Shown: one piece after another, positions 1-6,206 of the stretch
How positions within the stretch are numbered: position 1 is the stretch's first letter
Layout: every line of letters begins with the position of its first letter
Source: Methanobacteriaceae archaeon
GTDB lineage: Archaea; Methanobacteriota; Methanobacteria; Methanobacteriales; Methanobacteriaceae
Assembly: GCA_030693105.1 (NCBI GenBank)
Contig: JAUYBK010000011.1
Location: 1 to 12,125, forward strand
Direction: 5' to 3'
Length of the DNA: 12,125 nucleotides
Translations under genes and position numbers: made by a program
The notes under the pieces: model-generated
The model's input: only the letters and a program-made list of their open reading frames with translations
Told to the model about the DNA's origin: nothing
The model's database searches: none

Positions 1-711
1 GGTGATAATGGGGTGCGGAGCTCCGGTGGCACTGATAACCACATCTGCATCATGCATAGCTTTAGATAAACGATTAAAATGAATGGCAGATCCTCCTAGC
101 TCTTTAGACAAACAAACTGCCCGATCGTAGGTACGGTTGGCCACCACAATGGCTTTGAGTTTTTTTTCAACCAGAGCCTTGGCTACCAGGGTGCCCATTT
201 GCCCGGCCCCTATAACCAGCACTTTTTTACATTTAAGATCGCCATGTACATGTTCAGCCAGCCTCACTGCAGCTGATCCAATGGAAATGGATCCTTCATT
301 AATACGGGTCTTCTTTCTAACTACCTGGCCCACGTGGATGGCCTTGGTAAACACGGTATTAAGGACGGGACCGCAACAACCTTCATTCATGGCCTGTTTT
401 TGAGCGTCTTTCAACTGGCCCAGGATCTGGTCTTCACCAATAATCATGGATTCTAATCCGGATGCTAAACGTAGAACGTGTTCTAATGCTTCTTCATCGG
501 TTTGAACAACTAAGCCGTCCCAGTAGTAGTCTAAATTGTAATCATCCAGGACCATAAATATTTCGGCCCTATTACACGTTTTTATCTGGAGATATTCCTT
601 TACAGTGTGTTTTTGATTAATATCCTGAAAAATATTATCAATTAACTGGGTCAGCTCTTCTATCTGGCTGATATCAGCTGTTTTATGGTCGATTCTTATG
701 TTCAGAATCAC
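1..711 (-). CDS. hemA: Glutamyl-tRNA reductase, C-terminal part cut off by window edge
   Basis: Reduces glutamyl-tRNA to glutamate-1-semialdehyde with NADPH, the first committed step of tetrapyrrole synthesis in archaea, which leads to siroheme, cobamides and F430. The first 237 codons are visible. Translation from a GTG gives MILNIRIDHKTADIS. The catalytic-cysteine motif IKTCNRAEIF has Cys46, SGLESMIIGEDQILGQLKDA lies near residues 84-103, and the NADPH-binding Rossmann motif VIGAGQMG is at 166-173. The family is usually about 390-420 residues, so roughly the last 40% (the dimerisation domain) lies left of base 1. I chose the GTG at 711-709 because AGGAG lies a few bases upstream and the protein begins as the family does. 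It is last in the run atwA, mmp9, precorrin-2 dehydrogenase, hemA, 40 bases after the preceding stop. No lesion is visible. Confidence 0.95.
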   Translation of the reverse strand, partial: MILNIRIDHKTADISQIEELTQLIDNIFQDINQKHTVKEYLQIKTCNRAEIFMVLDDYNLDYYWDGLVVQTDEEALEHVLRLASGLESMIIGEDQILGQLKDAQKQAMNEGCCGPVLNTVFTKAIHVGQVVRKKTRINEGSISIGSAAVRLAEHVHGDLKCKKVLVIGAGQMGTLVAKALVEKKLKAIVVANRTYDRAVCLSKELGGSAIHFNRLSKAMHDADVVISATGAPHPIIT

Positions 712-751
712 TTTATCTCCTCTATGTGTAAATCTGCAGTTTTTATTAATT

Positions 752-1375
752 TTAGTTTATAATTTGTTTAACTAGGCGGACTACCTTTGTTTTTGCCTTT
801 TCTAAATCCCCATCAGTTAGTAGCCTTTTTATCTTGTCATCATTTAATATTTGGTATAGATAACTGCGCCGGTCTTTCTGATTATCTACTTTTTCCTGGA
901 GGAGCTGCCGGGTGAAGTGCTGCAGCTCCAACTGCAATACATCCACTGGCTTTATTACTTTTTGAATTTTTTTTCTTAACTCTTTGGCCATGAGGGGGCT
1001 TTTTCCCTGGGTAAAAATACAGATCTGAATGTCTCCTATAAAAAAGGAAGAAGGAACAATCACATTTCCCGTTTTAGGTTCGTCGGCCCGGTTTATAGGC
1101 TTGTTTGAAGCCAGTTGGGAGACTTCAATGTTAAGTTGCGGGTCGCCACTGGCCACCACTACCAGGTCTGCCCAATCTACCATCTTTTTTAAGTCTTCTA
1201 AGGGCTTTTCCATGGCACCTTTCCGTTTGAGATTATCAGAAACAGTTCCTCCAATAATGATAACGTTGGATGCGGCTTCTAAAAATCTAAGCGCTCTTCT
1301 CTCTCCAACTTCGCCGGCACCAACCACTAAAACGTTGTGGTCTCTCATCTCCAGGAAGAGGGGAGTCCATCCCAT
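752..1375 (-). CDS. sirC: Precorrin-2 dehydrogenase (siroheme synthase N-terminal/Met8p-like)
   Basis: NAD-dependent oxidation of precorrin-2 to sirohydrochlorin, the branch intermediate for siroheme, cobamide and F430. The protein has 207 residues, the usual size of the stand-alone Met8p/SirC/CysG-B family. The N-terminal Rossmann fold has VLVVGAGEVGERRALRFLEA at about 15-34 with the glycine triad G19/G21/G24. The conserved stretch NRADEPKTGNVIVPSS at about 95-110 holds an Asp at 98 in the region where Met8p has its catalytic aspartate. FTQGKSPLMAKELRKKI at 121-137 is also family-typical. There is no uroporphyrinogen methyltransferase domain, so the enzyme acts only after precorrin-2. The ATG follows GGAG, which is embedded in the last codons of mmp9; the gap between the genes is two bases. 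Whether it also has ferrochelatase activity cannot be read from the sequence. Confidence 0.9.
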   Translation of the reverse strand: MGWTPLFLEMRDHNVLVVGAGEVGERRALRFLEAASNVIIIGGTVSDNLKRKGAMEKPLEDLKKMVDWADLVVVASGDPQLNIEVSQLASNKPINRADEPKTGNVIVPSSFFIGDIQICIFTQGKSPLMAKELRKKIQKVIKPVDVLQLELQHFTRQLLQEKVDNQKDRRSYLYQILNDDKIKRLLTDGDLEKAKTKVVRLVKQIIN

Positions 1376-1377
1376 TT

Positions 1378-1854
1378 CTACTGCTCCAGCTTTTTCATTT
1401 GGAGAAGTTTAATGGCCATTTTAAGGTCGTTGCCACATTCCTGTAAAGTTTGCATTGCTTCTTTTTTAGAAACGTTAAAGGTTTCAGAAAGCGCGTTTAC
1501 TCTTTCGTCCACGCTTGACTCAGTTTTTCCAACTAACTCTTCAGACAGTTCCTTTTTTAAATCCAAATACTCATCCAAGGACATGTCAATTTTACGCAGG
1601 AGCATGTCTCTAAGGGGGCAGGGTTTAGACGGTTTACAACACCAAACCAAGGATCCAAAACAGGTCCCCTCGCCCCGACCGAGCCGGGTTTTCTGGCCAA
1701 AATCTTCTTTAATATCAATGTATTCCTGGGGGGTTAATTCTGCTTCTTCCAGTGCATATAAAACTGGGCAGGGTTTAACGGGAGGGCAGCAAAATGTAAG
1801 GGCTCTTTTATCTCCTCCCCTGCACACATGTGATGGTGAATCTTCCCAAGCCAT
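1378..1854 (-). CDS. mmp9: Methanogenesis marker protein 9 (eight-cysteine CCxxxKPC repeat protein)
   Basis: A 158-residue protein matching the methanogenesis marker 9 domain (TIGR03280/COG4008 as I recall it), a methanogen-specific domain of unknown function with eight invariant cysteines and two copies of a [WFY]CCxxKPC motif. All eight are visible: C11, C22, C23, C29, C65, C72, C73 and C79, with FCCPPVKPCP and WCCKPSKPCP as the two copies. Residues 22-52 and 72-102 form an internal repeat, each copy continuing into an EYIDIKE/EYLDLKK helix. Residues 115-152 resemble a UBA-type three-helix domain and carry a ninth cysteine, C140. The cysteine arrangement suggests metal or Fe-S binding, but this is inference. 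The start follows GGAGG, which is formed by the last codons of atwA, with one base between the genes. This implies coupled translation and a role near methyl-coenzyme M reductase activation. There is no signal peptide or membrane segment. Confidence 0.88.
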   Translation of the reverse strand: MAWEDSPSHVCRGGDKRALTFCCPPVKPCPVLYALEEAELTPQEYIDIKEDFGQKTRLGRGEGTCFGSLVWCCKPSKPCPLRDMLLRKIDMSLDEYLDLKKELSEELVGKTESSVDERVNALSETFNVSKKEAMQTLQECGNDLKMAIKLLQMKKLEQ

Positions 1855-1855
1855 C

Positions 1856-3451
1856 CTAGTCCTCCGTTAACATCTTCTCTTTTTCGGTGGGGTTGAGGTC
1901 ATCGACAATTTCTTCAGGTTTGCCGGTTTTCAAGATCTTACCGCCCCTCATAAGGGTCGCCCGATCACATACATCTAAAACGAAATCCATGTCGTGGGAT
2001 ATAATCAGGAAGGTCTGGTTAAGCTCCTCCCGGGCACGGTGAATGGAATCTGTTACCTGCACTCTGGTCATGGGGTCCATAGTACCGGTTGGCTCGTCTA
2101 AGATAACCACGTTGGGTTCTTTGATTAAAACTTGGGCCAGAGCTACCCGGTGTCGCTCTCCTCCGCTTAATTCTTCAGGGAATTTATTTAAAATATTTCC
2201 GGCGTAGGTTTCATCAAAACCAACTGCATTTAGAACGTAAGCCGCTTTCATTTTAGCAAATTCTGCAGGCAAGTCCAGGCTAATAGCTTCGGTAAGATTT
2301 CCTAGAACGTTACGGTGAGGATAAAGACTGTATTCCTGGTGGAGTATTCCCAAATAAGGTTTTACTCTACCCCGACCGAAGGGCCCTTTTTCCGTCATAT
2401 CGATCCACTGCTCTCCCAGCCGAACCTCGATCATACCACTGCTGGGTTCAGTTAATCCGTACAGTATTCGTGATAAGGTTGTTTTACCGGCTCCACTTAA
2501 ACCTACCACTCCAAATATTTCTCCTTCATCTACTACCAGGTTTATACCATCAACAGCCTTTACCACTCCTCTTTCTATGGAGTAATAATGTTTTTTAACC
2601 CCTTCAATCTTTATTATGGGGCCTCCGGCTTTGAATTCTTCTGTTTTCTCAGGGAGAGGGACCTGGTCCATGAATTTTTTCACTACCGTTTCTGGGTCAC
2701 CTTTTTCTATAATTTTTCCCTTTTCTAACCAGATAACGTGGTCAGAAAGCTTTTTCATTACTTCTGGCCAGTGAGAAGTAATGACCATGGTAGTGCCCTG
2801 ATTTTTGACACCTTCGATAAGCGCCTGGTGTATAGCTTCGGCTGTTTTAGGATCGAGGGTACCAGTGGGTTCGTCGGCTAAGAAAATCATAGGTTCTTTG
2901 GCTATTTGTCTGGCCAGAACAACCCGCTGTTTTTCTCCCCCACTTAGGTCTCTTGCGATGTGAGTGATACGATGGGTCATTTGGGCCATGTCCAACAAAT
3001 CAATGGCCATATAAGTACTTTCTTCTTCGTCGTGGCCTTCTATCGATTTTAAAACATTGTCAATGACCGTATCGTCTTCGTAAAGGGCAAAAGTCCTCTG
3101 AAGCATAATCGAAATACGCCTTTTGATGGCAGCGAAGGTGAAACGGTCGCAATTCCAGAAATCTACTTTTTTCAATTCGTAATTAACTCCGCATCCACAT
3201 TTGTTACCTTGGTAGGACGGAGCTTCAACTCTGAAGCAGCTAGGACAGACCGCTACGGTGTAGATTATCTGACCTTCCGTAGGGCGGTAATCCTTCATTC
3301 CTCTTAACATGTTAATAAGGACCGATTTGCCTGAGCCACTCCTTCCCAGGATACCCAGCACGCCTCCTTCCTCTATCTTGACGTTCAAGTTTTTTAGAAT
3401 TTCCACACCATCGAAGGTCTTGGTGACATTTTTTAGTTCTATGAAAGACAT
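1856..3451 (-). CDS. atwA: Methyl-coenzyme M reductase activation component A2 (tandem ABC ATPase)
   Basis: Soluble twin-ABC ATPase that supports ATP-dependent reductive activation of methyl-coenzyme M reductase, returning the F430 nickel to Ni(I). It has 531 residues, typical for the family. The first ABC unit has Walker A GRSGSGKS (36-43), Q-loop Q118, signature LSGGE (169-173) and Walker B IFLADE (189-194). The second has GLSGAGKT (317-324), Q372, LSGGE (428-432) and VVILDE (448-453). Between Walker A and the Q-loop of the first unit sits a zinc-ribbon-like insertion with CPSC at 69-72 and CGC at 85-87. No membrane segment is present, consistent with a non-transport ABC protein. The ATG at 3451 follows AAGGTGG. 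The gene heads the block atwA, mmp9, sirC, hemA and has its own AT-rich upstream region. Confidence 0.95.
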   Translation of the reverse strand: MSFIELKNVTKTFDGVEILKNLNVKIEEGGVLGILGRSGSGKSVLINMLRGMKDYRPTEGQIIYTVAVCPSCFRVEAPSYQGNKCGCGVNYELKKVDFWNCDRFTFAAIKRRISIMLQRTFALYEDDTVIDNVLKSIEGHDEEESTYMAIDLLDMAQMTHRITHIARDLSGGEKQRVVLARQIAKEPMIFLADEPTGTLDPKTAEAIHQALIEGVKNQGTTMVITSHWPEVMKKLSDHVIWLEKGKIIEKGDPETVVKKFMDQVPLPEKTEEFKAGGPIIKIEGVKKHYYSIERGVVKAVDGINLVVDEGEIFGVVGLSGAGKTTLSRILYGLTEPSSGMIEVRLGEQWIDMTEKGPFGRGRVKPYLGILHQEYSLYPHRNVLGNLTEAISLDLPAEFAKMKAAYVLNAVGFDETYAGNILNKFPEELSGGERHRVALAQVLIKEPNVVILDEPTGTMDPMTRVQVTDSIHRAREELNQTFLIISHDMDFVLDVCDRATLMRGGKILKTGKPEEIVDDLNPTEKEKMLTED

Positions 3452-3546
3452 GCAACCACCTTAATGATTAATAATGAATATATATTCTAATCAGTTTATG
3501 AGTATAAATAATATTTACTAATTGTTTCTATTAAAAACTATGATGA
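3452..3546 (-). promoter_or_regulatory. Probable atwA operon promoter region
   Basis: This AT-rich gap lies between the stop of the TIM-barrel gene and atwA. Read on the minus strand, a TATA-like element TATTTATACT lies at 3501-3510, which would place initiation near 3480 and give a leader of about 25-30 bases carrying AAGGTGG before the atwA ATG. A second, palindromic AT element, GAATATATATTC (3476-3487), lies closer to the gene and could be an operator or a second TATA box. A short T-run just after the upstream stop (3532-3536) may end the previous transcript. Assignment is by motif only. Confidence 0.45.
3531..3537 (-). terminator. Short oligo-T archaeal terminator candidate
   Basis: On the minus strand, five Ts (3532-3536) occur about ten bases after the TAA of the TIM-barrel gene and before the atwA promoter region. 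Archaeal RNA polymerase can terminate at T-runs without a hairpin. The run is short, so read-through into atwA is possible. Confidence 0.3.
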
Positions 3547-4260
3547 TTATATCAGTGACAGATCAAAGTTCAAACTTCCCCCCATAGCAGCCCTAGCTAT
3601 TGATATTCCATCAGCACCGGCCGCTAACATTTTAAGCCCTGATGTAACGTCTTTGATTGAATTATTACCAATTAAAAAAATGGAAGTATTTTCTTTGACT
3701 GAAGAAATGATCTGGTAATCTGCTGAGTTAAAACCTGGTTTCATGGCATCTATATGAATATAATCCGCTCCAGACTGTTCTATTACCTTTGCAACTTCCA
3801 CTTCATCCGCTCCGGGAACGTTGGCCCTGATCTTCACTGAAACTCTGGATTTAGAATTTTTAGTCACATCTCTGGTAAATTCTTCCAGCAGAACCGGGTC
3901 CCGCAACATTGTCTGACCACATCCCAGGTCAGTTATCTCTTTCTGACGGCAGTGAGCGTTTATTTCAACAACATCCACTCCCCCGATTTTTGAAATTTCA
4001 ATTAGGGGGTCCGGTGTTATGGCACGCAGATTGATGGAAACTATACCTTCCCAGCCCGGTTCTTTGATCAGTTTTACCTGATCTTCTAAATAAGATAAGA
4101 GATTTTCCTCTTCCACCACAAATTCTGGTCTTCCCCGGGAAAGTATCTGGTGTCCCGCCTGGATGGTGGGAAAGTCGGCATTGTATCCTCCCAGAGTCAC
4201 CATATCAAATCCTGCCACAGAGAGGTTCCTACAAAATGCACCGTCGTTTATGCCCGCCAT
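3547..4260 (-). CDS. NifR3/Dus-related archaeal TIM-barrel protein
   Basis: A putative flavin-binding TIM barrel of the short archaeal nifR3-related family, distantly related to tRNA-dihydrouridine synthases and dihydroorotate dehydrogenase. It has 237 residues from the ATG used here. Dus landmarks are recognisable: MAGINDGAF at the N-terminus, EINAHCRQKEITDLGCG (99-115) in place of the usual DINMGCP stretch with Cys104 aligned to the catalytic cysteine, VSVKIRANVPG with Lys143, HID at 169-171, and phosphate-binding IGNNSIKD (197-204) and GADGISIARAAMGG (215-228). It lacks the helical tRNA-binding C-terminal domain of true Dus enzymes, so tRNA reduction is doubtful. The start is uncertain: an in-frame ATT at 4278-4276 has a better-placed Shine-Dalgarno and restores the family N-terminus EVLAPMAG. 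The gene ends the purO-cofE-cofD-arfA block and precedes atwA. In some methanogens this domain is fused to the Mmp9 domain, by my recollection of the family description. Confidence 0.85.
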   Translation of the reverse strand: MAGINDGAFCRNLSVAGFDMVTLGGYNADFPTIQAGHQILSRGRPEFVVEEENLLSYLEDQVKLIKEPGWEGIVSINLRAITPDPLIEISKIGGVDVVEINAHCRQKEITDLGCGQTMLRDPVLLEEFTRDVTKNSKSRVSVKIRANVPGADEVEVAKVIEQSGADYIHIDAMKPGFNSADYQIISSVKENTSIFLIGNNSIKDVTSGLKMLAAGADGISIARAAMGGSLNFDLSLI

Positions 4261-4275
4261 GGGCGCTAAAACTTC

Positions 4276-4290
4276 AATTAATTCACTCCT
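4276..4290 (-). promoter_or_regulatory. Shine-Dalgarno pointing to an ATT start for the TIM-barrel gene
   Basis: On the minus strand AGGAG (4286-4290) lies seven bases before an ATT codon (4278-4276) that is in frame with the TIM-barrel gene and six codons ahead of the ATG at 4260. The region just before that ATG encodes EVLAP, part of the family N-terminal motif, and has no ribosome binding site of its own. I saw no ATG, GTG or TTG in this frame back to about base 4310. Confidence 0.55.
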
Positions 4291-4321
4291 CGTAGTTGGA
4301 AGTTTATAAAATTAATAAAAG

Positions 4322-5077
4322 CTATTCCTTCATCACATGGACCAAGTTGTAGGTAAAACCGCCCCTTATCTCTTCTAATGCTAAATCAGCTAAATTAGCT
4401 GCCTTTTCAGCGTTAGGAGCTTTACCAACACCGGCTTTAAGTGCGATGTTTATTTCGTCTTCAATTTCTTCGATGATCTTTAAAATACCCTCGGGATCCA
4501 GACCGTTACACGGTGACATGAAGTTGTCGCCACCAATGAAAAAAAGAAGAGAACCTTTTTCAATTAATTTCTTCATTAAAAAGTGCTGAACACGGTTAAC
4601 AATAAAAGAAGTATCATATGCCGGTATAATGTCGGTAAGGGAGTCAGTTATGCCGTTGATATCGATGTGGGCAATTTGTACAAAACTTTCTTCCGTGTTT
4701 ACCATGCTGTCTATGGCCAGTATTTCCTCCCTTTCATTATTTTGAGCACCCCCATACCTTTGCAGAGCGGCAGTAGCGTTTCTTTGAGCTTCGTAAGGGG
4801 TTTCTGCTGCTCCAACACCCATACTTACTGTAATGGGGTACCTATTACCTATTGACTTTTGAATTCGCAAGTGGTCCTCAGTATCCACACCGTTGGTAAC
4901 GGCCAGCATATTATCAAATCTGGTGAAGAAAACAAGTCCGCCTTTGGCAGCGAATTGACGTTGTAAATCGGCATAAAGTTCAGATTGCAGAATTTGAAGG
5001 TCTGCTTCGGCCCGAGGGCTAGGAGTAACAGTCCAGGGACCGTAATTATCAATTTGAATCAAAGTCATTTGTATCAT
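4322..5077 (-). CDS. arfA: GTP cyclohydrolase III (archaeal, FAPy-forming)
   Basis: Converts GTP to the formylaminopyrimidine nucleotide FAPy, the archaeal entry step to riboflavin and the deazaflavin Fo of F420. The protein has 251 residues and closely resembles the Methanocaldococcus enzyme MJ0145 as I remember it, including its opening IQIDNYGPWTVTPSPR. Two related half-domains of ferredoxin-like nucleotide-cyclase fold are visible. The first has IQIDNYGPW (7-15) and FTRFDNMLAVTNG (51-63), the second AHIDINGITD (136-145) and FFIGGDNFMSPCNG (179-192). The paired QID/HID acidic strands and FDN/GGDN motifs suit metal-dependent GTP binding. The ATG overlaps the cofD stop by four bases (ATGA), indicating translational coupling. 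The next step of the pathway, the formamide hydrolase ArfB, is not in the window. Confidence 0.95.
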   Translation of the reverse strand: MIQMTLIQIDNYGPWTVTPSPRAEADLQILQSELYADLQRQFAAKGGLVFFTRFDNMLAVTNGVDTEDHLRIQKSIGNRYPITVSMGVGAAETPYEAQRNATAALQRYGGAQNNEREEILAIDSMVNTEESFVQIAHIDINGITDSLTDIIPAYDTSFIVNRVQHFLMKKLIEKGSLLFFIGGDNFMSPCNGLDPEGILKIIEEIEDEINIALKAGVGKAPNAEKAANLADLALEEIRGGFTYNLVHVMKE

Positions 5078-5979
5078 AAAAATTCACCAAAAATACTCCT
5101 GGCTAACATCACCTTATCTTCAAGGTTCTTCATGTTGGTCTGTGTTACCATTACCTCGGTTATTAGTTTTTCTATTTTCTTCTGATAATGGGCATCTTTA
5201 TAGTCAATGATAAACTTGTCCAGGAAATCTTTGTATATTTTGGCAACACCCAGGCAGGAAACTTCATGACCCTGAGCTTGCATGAATTTTGCCGCCGGGC
5301 CACTAAAGGGATTATCCCCAATAATAGGGGAGATTGCAACTACATAAACTTTTTTAAGAGCTTTTAAAACACCTTCGCCTGAAATTATTGGCCCAACGGA
5401 GGTTATGGGATTTGAAGGCCCAATTAAGACCATTTCAGATTGTTCAATGGACTCAATAACGCCTGGAGCGGGTTTAACTTCCGGGTAGTGTAGGTCTAAA
5501 ACATTTGGCTGGCCTTGATTCTCTACCAGGAACTGGTGGAATTCCATATATCCCTCGTCGGTGTGGATGATGATCTGAGAATCCTGGTCACTCATGGGTA
5601 AAATCTTAGACTTAATTCCTAATTTTCTCCTCTGGATCTCTACTGCCTCTGAAAGGCGATATTTATCCAAGAGAAGCGTTTTTTGGATTTTAATCCCACG
5701 GTCTTGATCTCCAATCCGCAAGGTTTCCGGGCATCCGATCTCCTTTAACGTATCATGGGTTATAAAGGTATCACCTTGAATGCCGTACCAGGTATCTTGG
5801 TTGATGATCCCCGCCAGTGTATACATCACCGTATCCAGATCTGCCGCAACGTAAACTCCTGAAAAATAATTATTTTCCAGAGTATTCACAATCACAGTGA
5901 TATCAGCCGGGTTAATGATTTCAATAATCCCTTGCAGTAGTTTAGGGGTCCCGGTGCCACCGGAAAGAATACTTATCAT
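5074..5979 (-). CDS. cofD: 2-phospho-L-lactate transferase (F420 biosynthesis)
   Basis: Transfers the phospholactyl group from lactyl-diphospho-guanosine to Fo, forming coenzyme F420-0 in the cytoplasm. It has 301 residues, normal for the archaeal family. Motifs are SGGTGTPKLL (6-15) for the nucleotide, AADLDTVMYTLAGI (45-58) with the conserved Asp pair D48/D50, WYGIQGDTF (64-72), GDQDRGIKIQKTLLLDKYRL (90-109) and IGPSNPITSVGPI in the second half. The usual NTGED/NTGDD segment reads NTLEN here. I take this as a lineage variant, because the rest of the active-site frame is intact. The gene follows the 50-residue ORF by 47 bases with only a weak ribosome binding site, and shares ATGA with arfA. 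Confidence 0.95.
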   Translation of the reverse strand: MISILSGGTGTPKLLQGIIEIINPADITVIVNTLENNYFSGVYVAADLDTVMYTLAGIINQDTWYGIQGDTFITHDTLKEIGCPETLRIGDQDRGIKIQKTLLLDKYRLSEAVEIQRRKLGIKSKILPMSDQDSQIIIHTDEGYMEFHQFLVENQGQPNVLDLHYPEVKPAPGVIESIEQSEMVLIGPSNPITSVGPIISGEGVLKALKKVYVVAISPIIGDNPFSGPAAKFMQAQGHEVSCLGVAKIYKDFLDKFIIDYKDAHYQKKIEKLITEVMVTQTNMKNLEDKVMLARSIFGEFL

Positions 5980-6023
5980 AATATCGGAGTTAGCACTTCA
6001 ACATTTGATTAAATTTCAAATAT

Positions 6024-6176
6024 CTACAGTCTAGGAACGTTCAGTTCTCTTAAAAGCCGGTCCCTTTCTTCTTTCAACTTCAAAAGAAGTTCCTGATCAC
6101 AGGAACCATTTTTTTCCAAGTAAGCAATGGTGGTGGTTATAGCTTGCAGGTTAGTTTCCATCTGGTTTACAGGCAT
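6024..6176 (-). CDS. Small 50-residue hypothetical protein between cofE and cofD
   Basis: Reading the minus strand, an ORF starting MPVNQMETNLQAITTT and ending RLLRELNVPRL fills the gap between cofE and cofD, in the same orientation. It is hydrophilic and has no membrane segment. Residues 23 to about 47 are rich in Glu, Lys, Arg and Leu with helical spacing, suggesting a short helical hairpin or coiled coil. There is one cysteine, in NGSCDQE. A weak AAGGTTGTGA lies upstream of the ATG; an in-frame second Met at residue 6 could also serve. I do not recognise a family. Without it the 227-base gap would be unusually long for this compact block, which favours it being real. It could instead be chance coding in a spacer. 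Confidence 0.55.
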   Translation of the reverse strand: MPVNQMETNLQAITTTIAYLEKNGSCDQELLLKLKEERDRLLRELNVPRL

Positions 6177-6206
6177 TTCTTCACAACCTTTAGTTTATTT
6201 AATCAA

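Noticed and set aside
1029..1870. Two long plus-strand open frames (1029-1412 and 1337-1870)
   Set aside because: They lie opposite the clearly recognised sirC and mmp9 genes, encode no recognisable motifs and lack ribosome binding sites; they are antisense shadows.
4849..5052. Minus-strand open frame overlapping arfA in another frame
   Set aside because: It lies wholly inside the well-supported GTP cyclohydrolase III gene and its protein is low-information.
5074..5979. CofD as an inactive paralogue because NTGED reads NTLEN
   Set aside because: The nucleotide motif, the D48/D50 pair, and the GDQDR and PSNPI segments are intact and the gene sits in a full F420 block, so a lineage variant is more likely.
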